In this document: one piece after another, positions 46,462 to 57,812 of the stretch | Layout of the letters: every line of letters starts with the position of its first letter | Numbering within the stretch: the stretch's first letter is position 1 | Assembly: GCF_947507565.1 (NCBI RefSeq) | Contig: NC_089192.1 | Span: 558,001-622,000, forward strand | Length of the DNA stretch: 64,000 nt | Source: Oscarella lobularis | Taxonomy: Eukaryota > Porifera > Homoscleromorpha > Homosclerophorida > Oscarellidae | Direction: 5' to 3' | Notes under the pieces: generated by a model | Told to the model about the DNA's origin: nothing | Database searches by the model: none | What the model saw: only the letters and a program-made list of their open reading frames with translations | Translations under genes and position numbers: made by a program

Positions 46462-47368
46462 CGCCGGCTTCGCGCGTACGTGGAATGATTACAGTAGACA
46501 AATCGGGCATTTATATGCAAAGGTTCGACGATGACGTATTTGGGGTTAACCCCAATGCACCGCGTGATTTTTTGACAAGGGTGTGGTCTCCGCTGACGTT
46601 GCGAAAACGTCGGAATGAGTTTAGATTAGAAATCGATGCATTGGGTGGATGCTCGTACGTTTTCTGTTCAACGGTTCCCTGCATTGGAGATCGTTGCACG
46701 GTGAGACAAGGAGGAACTATGCGGTTTTCTTCTCTCTCCCACTCATACTAGAGATAATCTGGTGGGGCCCTCCCACGGCCTAAGTCGTTTACATGCAAAT
46801 TCTGTGGCATTTTTAAGGCACTATTCAATGTGCCGAACGCTCCTAAGCTGATTATTCGACGTACGGGGGTGGGGAAAGACCGTTTTTTCCGCTTTCGCTT
46901 CTTTTGTTAGCTTTCGAAGCTCTCCGTTGAAAGCTAGTCACCGTGACGCATCTGAGAGTTTGTTCTTCGTCTTCATGCGGTGTCGTTTTCGAGTCTGTTC
47001 CAATTTGCGGTGTTGAGAACTTGTTGCCGTCAGGTCGCGTGCGCTAACCGAACCTCAAAGTGCGGGCTCTTTACGATGTAGTTGTGCCGACTTAAAATAA
47101 TATATAGCCCCTCTGCCTATTCAATAGTTTTCTATCTCCTAATCAACTCAGACTCGAGTTTAGTCTAGTCTACGAGTCTCGTCTACTTCGCGCGCATCCG
47201 TCTCTTTTCGATGGGAAAGTCCGAAAGAATGATTGAATTAGTTAATTGCTGCGAGCCGCGACCCGAAGTTCTTTCAACTTCATAATACTATCGCAGCAGC
47301 TTTTGCACCGTCTCCCACATCCTCGGCCACGTTCTTTCTACATAAGCAATGACTCGAATTATACATCA
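46462..47368. other. Intergenic between CUB genes 2 and 3
   Basis: About 0.9 kb with no convincing exon. A TATA-like tttatatgc lies at 46,510 on the gene 2 promoter side. Confidence 0.45.
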
Positions 47369-48701
47369 TCATAGGTAGCCGATACCAAAACGTACGCATT
47401 TGTGGAGATAACGTTCGCAGTTATGCGATACCGCTGGCATTGCCACTGCCACTGTCGCCAATCCGTCGCCGCTGCCCGGTTTTGTTGCCGACGCTTCAGT
47501 GGTGCCGCCGCCGTCGCGATGACAGTTCTCTGAACAGTTTGCGGGTATCGTTTGCGTTGCCGGGGCTGTGCAGTCGTGCGAAGAATCGACAAGAACGAGA
47601 TTGCTTTCGTCTGTCGACGATAGCCATTCTTCTATTGCCCTGTCCTGCTTCTTGAGAACTGAATCGAAATGGGACAAATAACAAAAGGAAGTGGGAGTGA
47701 ATGAATGAGGAATTCTTACCGCAGGGGTGTGGAGTTGCACGAACGAGAGATCTCGCTCTTCCGGCCACCGAAACAGAACTTCGTTCTAATAAGCGATCCT
47801 TATTGATGAATCGGCAGAGGAAACCGTTTCCCTGCTTCGATTCGTCGGACCAAAAGATGACCTTGATCTTGCCGTCGATCGTCTCGCTGTACGAGATATC
47901 GGCGCGAGGTTTGGAAAAATTGTCCGCCCGCGCACCGCAAAAGGCGACGAAGTTCTTCTTCTCCTTGCCGCACGACGTGAATTTTTTCTTGCACTCTCTG
48001 CACTTTTCGCAGCAATGATTCTTCTTTTGTCGAGCCGTTTCGCCGACAATTTGCAGGAAGTCGCGATGCTTTGTATAGACCACCGTGCGACTACAAGAAC
48101 CGGTGCCGCAGTCTCCGTTATAGGTGTCGAGGTTGAGTTGGGGGCACGCAATCGTCGCCCGTTCGCCCTGCCTAAGGTGGAACGTCCAGACGCACTTGAC
48201 GTTATTTGGATAAACAGAACCCAGCCTAGATAAAAATCAAACGGTTGCGCAAGCGTAGGATGTCAAGTTCACTTCGTCGCCTTACACTTTCGAGGAGTTG
48301 ATGACTACTGTTACGTCATTAAGAGACTCGTCGTAGAAAGGCTTCTTTGATCTTTGATGCGAAGGACATCTGAAGAAAAACGGAAGACAGACAATCTATT
48401 AATTTGCGGTCGGACAGAAAACAGACGCGGGCTTTATACCCACCCCAAAAACGATCTTCTTTTCGTCATGTTCCAACATTTGACAGAACTAAAAAAACGG
48501 GTTTTTTTGCGGCGCGTACTACGTTGTGCGTTTCAGACTAACTTTTGCGAGTGCGCCTCCGTAGAAGCCGATGTATCTAACGGGAGAGGGAAGAACAGAC
48601 TCACTGTGACGCGTTGGGCTACCTTCGCGTCCCAAACCTTGTGCCGACGCACCGATCCAATATACGACGAATACGAGAGCGAGATATCTCGAGCTGTGCA
48701 T
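47369..48701 (-). CDS. Secreted Cys-rich CUB-domain protein, paralogue 3
   Basis: The signal peptide starts at 48,701 (SRYLALVFVVYWIGASAQG). A later exon reads CPSHQRSKKPFYDESLNDVT. The CUB exon has GSVYPNNVKCVWTFHLRQGE, CPQLNLDTYNGDCGTGSC, DFLQIVGETARQ, a four-cysteine patch (HCCEKCRECKKKF), VAFCGA and KIKVIFWSDESKQGNGFLC. After PHPCG the last exon starts VLKKQDRAIEEWLSSTDE and continues through a Ser/Thr/Gly-rich, four-cysteine tail to TGA at 47,369. That tail is longer than in paralogue 2. The middle small exons between 48,390 and 48,640 were not fully resolved. Confidence 0.8.
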
Positions 48702-49498
48702 CGTTGTCGGGTGTTCTCGTGAGACTGATAGTCTCGCGCACTATGCCTGGTATTTATGGGGAAACGGATTACGCCGCAAAGAACGTCGAGGGGACCACCC
48801 CCGGTGAGGACGATGACCTAATGGCTTTCGTATTCCGAGAAGTGTACCGGCGACTTATTATTCTTGGCATGAGCTTGTCACGTGTGTGTGGTGGAAGCAA
48901 AGCAGACAAGGAGAAGAGATCATAACAACAACATAGGCATATAATTGCTGACCTGCGCTTTTTCGAGAACTGGAAGTTCGCTGAAAAAGAACCGCGTTGC
49001 CCAGAGATCCGCATTGCACCGGCCACCCTTCCGGTTGAAACACATTGACTGGGAGTGGCGGAAGAAGCCGAAGCTCTTCCTTATCAAAATAGGATGTTAA
49101 TTAATTTTCGGAAGCAAATGCTAGGGTAAACTCTGACCGCGACTGAACTTTCGTCTCTTGCACAACCGGACGTCGAAATCTAAAACCATATTTGTCCACA
49201 AACAACGACGCGGCGACTACTTACTGATAATCGGGAAGTATCAGTCTCTCGCGGTTACTTTTCTAATGGTAAACGATTTCTCTGAAGTCTCTCCTACACC
49301 CCGCCCATCCATTGCAATTCATGCAGGATGCACCAACCGGTTGAAGTGATTGAGAATGCGGTTCGCTGCATGTTTTGGCGTCGTTTCAACGAAAACTGAC
49401 TCAGAAGTGGTGGGGAATGTGAACGTGTTTCGAGCAATCGTGCACAGCGGATAAAGGTAAAGGTTGTGACGAGAAAAAAAATTTGTTCTTTGCGCAGT
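48702..49498. other. Intergenic between CUB genes 3 and 4
   Basis: About 0.8 kb without a supported gene. The promoter of CUB gene 3 should lie in the first 150 bp; TATTTATG is seen at 48,750. Confidence 0.45.
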
Positions 49499-50787
49499 TT
49501 ATTCTACTTCTCTCTCTTCTCCTCCTTTCTCGCCCTTTAATTCTGTTCCTTCATTGGACGTAGTCTCGGTGACTTTTGGAGGAAATTCAGTAAAAGAAGG
49601 ATGACTTGGATTTGGGCCCGGTGGAGTGACAGGAGCGATAGTTGTCAAGGTTTCGGTGGCAAGATGATTCTCTTCCTCGTCATCGTCATGAAAATCCCAC
49701 GGAGGAACGGGCTTTGAACTTTTCACTAAATCGCAATAAACCACGCTAAAATTTGATTTCGACTCGTTCTTGCAATCCTGCAAGTAGTCCAAGAGCTCCT
49801 CCTCGGGTGGTGGAGGGACGACTGCAGAAAAAAAATTAAAGAAAGAGAAAATTTAAAATCAAACGTACAAACGAGTCCCTTTGCCTTTCCGGACAAACTA
49901 ACTTCGTTGAGGTCAACAAACGAGCATCGGAAATTCTTTGTACGACGCGTTTCGTCGGCAAAGAAATCAACCCCAACGACTCCTTTGCGAGTTTCGCAGT
50001 AACGCACTTTCACCTGAACGCCTTTGTCGGATTTCCCGCAAAACACGTGACTAAAATTGCACGACGCCCGACCGAGATGGGCGCACCGACTCTCCCCGAG
50101 CGTGCATTCGTCGCATTGCCAATGCAAACGATTGCAGCAACAACGAGTGCAGTTATTTCGACTGTTTCTATCGGATCCGCGGCATTTGCTATTCTTCGCA
50201 AGAACAACGCGCATGAAATCGCGACTATTGGTATACGGAGACGTGCACGGATGGCAGTGGCCCAAGTTGCAGTCCTTCTCCTTCACATCAAGATGCAAAG
50301 AGGTGCAGCCGACTAGGGCGTTGTGGTTTTCCTTAAGGTCAAATCTCCACGTGCACCATACATTGTGAGGAACCTTTAAACCAAATCTGAAAAATTACAT
50401 CTCAGCATTTCCGTCTATATCAATTTACAGTGACTCTCTTACAAATCAGCAGAATTCATTTCTTGGTAAACGTTCGAAAGAGGCCACTTGGTGCGGTTTC
50501 CCCATTTGACGGGGCTACCCTTTTCGTAGTAGAAGCAACTTGAACTGAGGCAAGAAAAAAAACGTCATTGATTCCTCTACCTAGAGTCGTTGCTACTCAC
50601 CTGCCCAAAGAGTCGCCCGTTGCAACTTTTCTGACGCGCCAGCAACGCAGGAAGCTGCAAAGAAGGTGCTAAGTTAAGTACCTCGGTCGTGCAATGATGA
50701 GAGAACGCACCTTCCCTTCTTTTTCGCATCGACGCCGGCAAAAACGCCGAGCAGCATCAGCAGCAGAAATACGGCTCTTGCAATCAT
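49499..50787 (-). CDS. Secreted Cys-rich CUB-domain protein, paralogue 4 (divergent)
   Basis: The first exon encodes the signal peptide RAVFLLLMLLGVFAGVDA. Then come CFYYEKGSPVKWGNRTKWPL and a CUB-like exon: FGLKVPHNVWCTWRFDLK, CTSLHLDVKEKDC, DFMRVVLAKNSKC, a longer insert with about ten cysteines (CTRCCCNRLHWQCDEC), HVFCGKSDKG, then VGVDFFADETRR and NFRCSFVDLNE. The last exon adds a proline- and glutamate-rich tail (VPPPPEEELLDYLQDCKNES...) ending EEREVE. It is the most divergent member and the oldest-looking of the cluster. Function unknown. Confidence 0.8.
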
Positions 50788-51560
50788 CGTCTGGTGGAAG
50801 GAGGGGGGAAAACTGTTGCACGAACAGCTCGCAATACGTCGCTTTTATGCGGCCCCTCTAACACCGTACAGCCCGCCCCCCTCTTTCAAGTCGACTTCTC
50901 GGAACCGGTCTTCGTAAACGATTCTCCGAACTTCGCCCCACAAATCCCCGCCCTTCTAATTCTAATTTACAACGCGGGGCTTCATTAATTAATTGCGCAC
51001 CCCGGAAAGAGACCTGCACATATAAGGTTTCGACTCAAGCTCGTACGACTGATTCTATCTCTAATTGGAGACGACGCGTGTGCGTTTCGGCGAATTGCAA
51101 TCCGATCGTATGCAGAAATGTGGGAGTGGTGTTTGTTCTGGCGTGTACACAACTGCGCGACGTTGTTCCACGTCACCCCACGCCTCTCTTCTACGGATTC
51201 GACTAACGAGATGATCGATTTTTCGACGAAAAGAGATCGTTTTACGACGAACGGCACGCGAGTAATCGAAACTCGTGCGCTAATGAAGTGATCGAGGGCT
51301 TCGCGCAACGCGGTTTCACCTGTAAACGTCGACGCGCTTCGCTGGACGCTGCGTAGAACGCAATCGGGGAGACAGATTCGCGAACAATGGATGACGTTGC
51401 GCGAATCACGAGAGACCGCGAACGCTGTGCGCGTGCTCGTCCGCAGTTCACGCGACCGGATTTCCGACAATATGAACAGTTCTCGTAAATCGTAAACTAA
51501 ATCTTGGACTACAAAGAAAAGAGGTCAGTTACGGGCAGAAAAGCGGTGGGGCTTAGTAAT
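50788..51560. other. Intergenic upstream of CUB gene 4
   Basis: About 0.77 kb with promoter sequence for CUB gene 4 (CTTTTATGC near 50,840) and no recognisable gene. A 161-codon minus-strand open frame (50,985-51,470) has no protein-like character. Confidence 0.4.
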
Positions 51561-53534
51561 CTAAATCAAAATAGATGTGCGCACGCGGTAAGAATTAGGA
51601 ACGATGACGTCCGTCGATGCTTTTCCCCCCCGGCCGCTCGGCGGCGATTTGACGTCGCCCGAACAGTAACCAGAATCGGTCGTAGAGACAATAGTTTTCC
51701 CGTCGTCGTACGGCGGCGGCGACGATCGCGCGACGCGATGCCGTCGAGCGATCGTCGCCTGCGATTTAATCCACGTGGACGTTTGAACGGCTTTACCTTC
51801 GTCGTTATCGAAATCCTCAATGACGATTTTCGTCGACATCGTCGCAGGCGGCCCCGCTCCTCTCGTCGTCGGCTTATCGTCGCCGACGACGAGCGACTTC
51901 AAATTTCGCTGTCGCAACATCAACGAACGACGGCGTTCGTCGTTGTCGTCGACGACGACGACGTCGGGGTCCTCGTGATCGCCGTCGCGCGTCTCGTCGC
52001 GTTCGCTGCCCGCATCGCGTTGTCCGTAGCGACGACGACTTTCGACTCCGTTCTCTTCGACGAGCGCCTCGTGACGGCACTCGTAGATCGGTATGTCGGA
52101 AAAACCGTCGAGCGACGTTAAATCGCTGCGCGTCCGCTTTAAATACTTCGGATTGGCAATTATTGTTTCTACGCTTCCGGTTCCGCTAGAATCGCCACGC
52201 CCCCGCGACTGAGGCGACGGACTTCGCTGCACGTCGATCTCCTTACTGTCGGCGCAGAGTTTTTTCAAAAGAGCCGGCGATATGCCGGCGTTGCGCGCCG
52301 CCGCCGATATGCTGAAGTCCAGTTTTTTACCCACGTGACTACGATCGCTGACGTAGGTGCTCGTCATCGGACAACTACCTCCGGGAACGTATTTGAACGA
52401 CGTCACGAGAGCGGGATCGGGGCCCGGAATGCGCGGCGCGGGAGCGAGAGGCGAAACTTCGCCGCCGCCGCCGGCGCTGGACGTCGATTTTTTCGAATTA
52501 TATACCCGTACGATCACGGGACGTCCGGATCGTTCGTTCGACGGCGACGGCGACTGACTTTTCGACGACATCATTCGCGACGACGTCTTGCTGACGACCG
52601 TCGACGTCGACATGGAATCTAAAATCTCGTCCAAATCGTCTCGCGACGCTTCCACGACAACGGCGACACGCTTATTGCCGTCCAACTTCGAGATCTCGCG
52701 TTCTTGATCTTGTTGACTCTCCTCTTCTTCTTCTCGGCAGACGACCTCGTGTCGGGTGCCGCTCACGTGAACCTCGATCGCTTTCCGACGCGACTCGGGA
52801 TCGATTTCCGGTGCCTTTCGCTTGGGCGGCGACGGAAACCTCTGCGGCCGTCGTCCGCCGATCGTCCCATCCCGGCCCCCTTTTTTATTCCCAACGTCCT
52901 TTTCCTTTTTATCGCCGCCAAAAAGGCGACGAAAGAAGCCGCCTTTCTTTGACCTTTTCACTTCGCCGACGACGGTTTTTTTCGTTTCAGTCACGGCGTT
53001 ACTCTGAGCGGAATTCGTCGTCGGCGTTACCGCGACGACGCCGCCGGCGGCAAGCGCATTATTCGTTCGTTTCGCCAACGTTATCCACGGCGACCAATCG
53101 TTATCAATAGCGTCGTCATCGTCGCTACTCGACTGTCCATAGTCGCTCTCACTCACGTATTCGTCGTCGTCGTCGTCGCAACTTTCGTATCGATCGCTTT
53201 CGCTATCTGAATAGCGTCGCGATTCGCGCGTGAACGTCACTCTGAGTCGGCCCGTCGTCGCCGCCGCTTCCTCGTCGTCGGCGTCGTATGATTTGTGACG
53301 TCGTCGTCGTTCGGGCTGAGTGTCTGGAACGGCGACGGTGGTGGACTGACGGCGACGCGACACGTCCGTCTGGGAGCGAACTTTTTTTGAACGTCGTCGC
53401 GATTGATTGAACATTGTCGTCGTCGTCGTCGTTTTGACGGCACCGCCGCCGCCGCCGCCGCCGCCGCGACGTCGTCCCTTTCGATCGCCTTCGGAAAACG
53501 ACGACGATCTCTTCACTTTGGTACTCGAGGACAT
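51561..53534 (-). CDS. Large disordered Ser/Arg/Asp-rich protein, unknown
   Basis: One open frame of 657 codons begins MSSSTKVKRSSSFSEGDRKG. It contains a glycine run, acidic runs (ESCDDDDDEYVSESDYGQ), a basic patch KKGGFFRRLFGGDKKEKD, and many serine/proline phosphorylation-like sites (RSPSPQSRGRGDSSG). No folded domain is evident. Regular codon use and the absence of stops over 2 kb support real coding, although the GC-rich CGA/GTC-type composition can create long frames on both strands; a 205-codon plus-strand frame inside is a shadow. It may have upstream exons. The patch FFRRLFGG could be a membrane- or partner-binding motif. I do not recognise an orthologue. Confidence 0.6.
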   Translation of the reverse strand: MSSSTKVKRSSSFSEGDRKGRRRGGGGGGGGAVKTTTTTTMFNQSRRRSKKVRSQTDVSRRRQSTTVAVPDTQPERRRRHKSYDADDEEAAATTGRLRVTFTRESRRYSDSESDRYESCDDDDDEYVSESDYGQSSSDDDDAIDNDWSPWITLAKRTNNALAAGGVVAVTPTTNSAQSNAVTETKKTVVGEVKRSKKGGFFRRLFGGDKKEKDVGNKKGGRDGTIGGRRPQRFPSPPKRKAPEIDPESRRKAIEVHVSGTRHEVVCREEEEESQQDQEREISKLDGNKRVAVVVEASRDDLDEILDSMSTSTVVSKTSSRMMSSKSQSPSPSNERSGRPVIVRVYNSKKSTSSAGGGGEVSPLAPAPRIPGPDPALVTSFKYVPGGSCPMTSTYVSDRSHVGKKLDFSISAAARNAGISPALLKKLCADSKEIDVQRSPSPQSRGRGDSSGTGSVETIIANPKYLKRTRSDLTSLDGFSDIPIYECRHEALVEENGVESRRRYGQRDAGSERDETRDGDHEDPDVVVVDDNDERRRSLMLRQRNLKSLVVGDDKPTTRGAGPPATMSTKIVIEDFDNDEGKAVQTSTWIKSQATIARRHRVARSSPPPYDDGKTIVSTTDSGYCSGDVKSPPSGRGGKASTDVIVPNSYRVRTSILI

Positions 53535-55615
53535 GACGGCGGAATCTCTGCACCTGAGAGAGTCGAGACAGGAATGAGATCGATAAGTCGATGCAATGAC
53601 TGGATATGTTCAAATCTAGACAGTGGCTAGTCTGGGCGCCCCCCTCGCTTCCCATGTCCGCCTCCACCAAAAAGGCGAAGGTGCGCTCCCTTGGGACGAC
53701 GCGCGGTATTTCCGCAACGTTCCATATATACACAACGGCCAACAAACAGAAAACCGAGAACTAATTGGATTAAAAAATGTGTTATGGAGCTCCTATGTCA
53801 CTATCCAAACGAAAGGGGAATGCTTTATTGATCGTAAAATGCTTATTACGACTTGTAGGTTTCCCTTCTCAAACAATAGCGAATGCGTCACGGGGAACGA
53901 TTGCTTTACCCTTCCCCGAGGCGCACTCCACATGCAGGGCCATCACAACAAACGCACGAAACAAACGAGCCAATTAGACGAGCGACAGAGCAACGAGGTA
54001 CGCATCACAAACAAGCGAAGGGGGCACGCCTAATGTTATTACACCGGCACGTGCGCTGCGTTAAATCGCTGACGTTCGAACGGGCGACCACCGCGAGGCA
54101 TAAGCAAACAGGCGCGATCGCAGACTGTACAATCGGCCGCAAACACAAGGGAACCTTCTTCGAAGGGGAGATAATCAATCCCTGTTTAGACGGCGTGCTA
54201 CGGAAACGCGCGCGCGCGCGATGCTCTCACCGTTGTTTGCGCGCTAAATACTTCCGTTCTCCTATCCCGAGTACTTCGACCTTCGCTCTCTAATTTCGAA
54301 ACTATTCGCTCGGTCGTTCGTTCGCTCGCTCGCGACGTGACGCGAAAACCGACTGGGAGCCTCTCGAATTAGACGGGCTCTTTCGTTTAGCATGGAGTCC
54401 TAATTTAGAGTCCGCCAGTTATCCAATTTAGAAAACCACGCCCGACACACCGAAAACAACTCGAAGGGTTTCTCCGTCCCCTCTGTTTCTCTCCGTAATA
54501 AAAGGCAAAGAAAGCGAGCCATAGCAACAAAAACGTGACTCGACCGAGGTCGAGTCGAAGCATTCATAATAGACAGGCGAATTAGGAGTCTATTCTTGCG
54601 CGCGCCCACGCGAAAGGGGGAGGGGAGACAATGAGAAATTCGCTCGTCTCGTTTTCGTTCCGAAATCGAATCGTTCGATGCGAATTTCGGAATAGGAGAA
54701 GTGACGATCTCTCGCACCTCTTCCGGGGGGCGCCGCCGGACGGAAGTGCGAAAGGCCACACAGACGAATTAGACTAAGTTGGACAATAAGAGAGCGGGCG
54801 CGCGCGCGCGACGGATTCGTCCTCCCGCAAAATTTCGTTACAGACAGAAGGGGAGGAGGAGACGGGACGCCAAGGCAGATAAGGATCGCGGGTAAAATCG
54901 AGTGAATCGAAGTTATGCAAAGAGAGAAGCCGTCGCCGAGCGAATGAAGGCGACCACAGGGAGAGGGGGGGGGGGGACCTGGCACGAGCCCCAACGGAAA
55001 AACAAGGGCGCCTTCATACGTAATAGTGAAAGAACGCCAACTAGGATAAGGTGTGAAGAGTCGAGGGTAAAGAGTGCATCAGTACAAAATAGCAGTTCCC
55101 CCTCCTTATGAGACACTTGTAATGAGTAGTACTATGTACTAGTGCAGGGACTCTTCTATCTATAGCCGTACGTACCTGTGTGCTGTTTTGCTTTCCCCGC
55201 TTCTATTCTCTTCCTCCTCCTCCTCCTACTTGGCGCGTGCTACTGACCGTCTCCAATGGGTTATCGGTCAATTTATTCCCCGCGCTAACCAGATGGGCTC
55301 TCGTCCGCGCGCGACCCAAAGATTGTCCCGCTTTTGGGGGGGACAGTGATTCGATTGACGCTCGGGGTTTCCTATCGCGCTAGTCATGACGTCACCGCTC
55401 ATCGACCAATCGTCGTTCACCCCTCCCAATATCGATATCAAATTCGTTTGATATAAGACAAAAGAAGACCGATGGTTAAGGCAAAAGTGAACTGCAACTG
55501 GAACCCAATGCTGCTACTGAAACTTAATTACCCCAGGACTGACTCATTTCCATAAAGGAGTCTCCTCCAAAGGCATGCAGGGAAATCGATAAAACGATAG
55601 TACGTGCTTACTCCC
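53535..55615. other. Long intergenic region with simple repeats
   Basis: Two kilobases with no supported exon. It contains a cgttcgctcg-type tetra/octamer run (54,310-54,335), CG alternations (54,208-54,220 and 54,790-54,802), a poly-G stretch (54,963-54,975) and several short frames with no protein-like pattern. The left end should be the promoter of the disordered-protein gene (TATATACAC near 53,730). Confidence 0.5.
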
Positions 55616-57681
55616 TTACGACAATCCACGTGGAGTGGAATGCCGCCGTCGTCGACGTTCCCGTTTCCGGTCCGGCTCCGCGTCGCCCTTCCGCGCCGGC
55701 GCTAATATCTCCATTCTTACGTCAATTAAATCCCTCAGTATCTAGGGGGACACGAGTAGTTTACGTCGCAGTCCCCCTCCCCCTCCCTCCTGTCTCTCTC
55801 TCTCTCTCTCTCTAGCTACGCGGAATTACTTGAGTCGGCGTTCGTTTTGTGATGCGCGTGTTTTTGGCACGATACGACTGCCTTCGTCTCTTATAGTCTC
55901 TCATTATCGCCATCTGTTCGTTATACGTTTTCCCCCCGACGCCGCTCTCATCCGCCGCCGCCGCCGTCGCCGCCTCGCGCGGTTGCAGCTTCGCTTTAAC
56001 TAGAAACCCCCCAAACGTCGCAATTCCTCGCCCCACCACTCTCACTCCAAAATAGAAACCTCGTTCGAAATCTTCGGTCGCTTCAACGAGCAACTCGTTC
56101 ATATCAGCAACGCGTTTACCCGACGACTCTAGTCGCGATTTCTAAGGGGAGAAAGAGAGTGGGTGGGGGGGATAAAAATCGCAAGAAATAAAAAAAAAAG
56201 ACAAACCTCGACTACGTAATCATAGACAGCTCGTCGCTCGTCCAAACTAAGAGGAGACAAAGACGAAGAGGAATCATCCTCATCATCATCATCATCATCG
56301 ACTCCTTGTTCGTTTTTGTCCTCGTTAGCCAACGAGGAGACAAGGCTAGGCTTCGATTCATCGCCTAAGCCGCAACCAATGAAATTACCGTCCCAAGCCA
56401 TTAGGTAATTAGAAGGCAATCTACTTTGCTCGGCTTTCAGCTTGACTTGACCGCGCAACTTTGCGTCATCAATTTCGTCCTAGATCTCGCACTTTTCGCT
56501 CGCGAGTCGAAACCGCGTTATCCGGGGCCTACTTTTGAATATTCGTTTTTCGTGGCGATGAGCGAGAAGGCGAGGAATTTCCATAGAGACAAAACAAACT
56601 GTCTCGTCTCTGAAAACTAATTCGATTGCGAGATGGAACGAGAGGGGGATTCCGCAACTAATGACCTCGGGCGGCCAAACGTGGCGTCAATCGGGCGACC
56701 AGAGCGTCGGGCCGGCAAACACAAAGCGACGAATATATAAAGTGGATTTGATCAAGTTGGGACGCGGAGCTTCTGATAAAGATAGCGTTGATCGCGATTT
56801 GATGCCTTTGGAGGGGGGGGGGGGGGGGGGGGGGGGGATCCTTACAGGGATTGCGTTGATTCTGGGAGATGGTTCACTATCCATCCCTTGATGAAATTTG
56901 GCTCCAATGAGGTGAGAGTCAATTGAGAGTAGGCAATCGGTATTTGAGACCAGGAATAAATATATCTAAAATATCAACGACGTCATGTCGTCATACATAT
57001 ATTAAAAATATGACGTCACCAAACGAATTTGATCTATTGATATTACTTCTCAATGCTGTGGTGACGTCATATGAATATACTAATTAACGAACTTACTCGA
57101 TTTCTTCTAACGCGGTTTTGAAAACTGGAGGAATCATATTCGCGTCTTCGAGCGAATTCTCCCTAATCGTCGACTCTTCCTTCCGTTTCTCCTTCTGCTC
57201 TCGATCGCACTCAATAATTCGCCGGCGAAGTGCTTTCCCTACACGAAACGAGAACGAAGGTCCCTTCCGCGCGCGGGGGCGTGTCTCTAGGTCATCGTCT
57301 TACCAATTCGCACGGACGTTACTGATTTCGACTTTTCGTAGAAGAATTTCGAGCTGGCGGGTTCGTTCTGCGCTAATGCGTCAGAAAGAATTGGATTTGA
57401 GATCGATTTTTCGCACCGAATCGACGTCGCGACGACGACTCGCGCGCTTTCGCGTCGAAACGCAAAGCGAAGAGTCGTTCGATAACGAAGCAGTGGCGTT
57501 CTGCGCGAGAAAAGGCGGACGTTTTCTCCCCGAAACCCCTTTCGCGATCGAGACTCGCCTCGCTCAACGATTCCGGTGTCCAATCGAGACGATTCGCGAG
57601 CGTTTCAAACGTCCTTCGAGTCTGAACGACGTAGCGTTCGAGATCGGCGAGAAAAACCCCACGCCGTTCTCGTTCTACCAT
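55616..57681 (-). CDS. SNRNP48: U11/U12 snRNP 48-kDa protein (minor spliceosome)
   Basis: The N-terminal exon starts MVERERRGVFLADLERYVVQ. The following LANRLDWTPESL step matches the start of SNRNP48. After a spliced SSKFFYEKSKSVTSVRI, central exons contain LSLDERRAVYDYVVE. The most diagnostic block is NEQMAIMRDYKRRRQSYRAK followed by NTRITKRT, which follows the vertebrate protein closely. The last exon reads ILRDLIDVRMEI and ends in a basic tail at 55,616. In animals SNRNP48 contacts the U12-type 5' splice site in the U11/U12 di-snRNP, so this genome should have a minor spliceosome. The region that holds the CHHC zinc finger in other species lacks the expected Cys/His set here. One or two internal junctions between 57,100 and 56,480 are not settled. 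Confidence 0.85.
56813..56837 (+). repeat. Poly-G tract
   Basis: An uninterrupted run of about 25 G inside an intron-like part of SNRNP48 (poly-C on the coding strand). Its length may be unreliable in assembly. It can form G-quadruplexes. Confidence 0.85.
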
Positions 57682-57812
57682 TAGAACTTATTGATATCAC
57701 CTCCTAAGACATTCCACAAATCAAAAATTTTAATTACACACGAAAACAAATAAACGCACGAAAAAAACAACGAAGCAAATAATAATAATAATTGAACGCG
57801 CGCGAACGATCG

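Noticed and set aside
51504-52121. 205-codon plus-strand frame opposite the disordered-protein ORF
   Set aside because: Arg-rich complement of Asp/Ser codons; no independent support.
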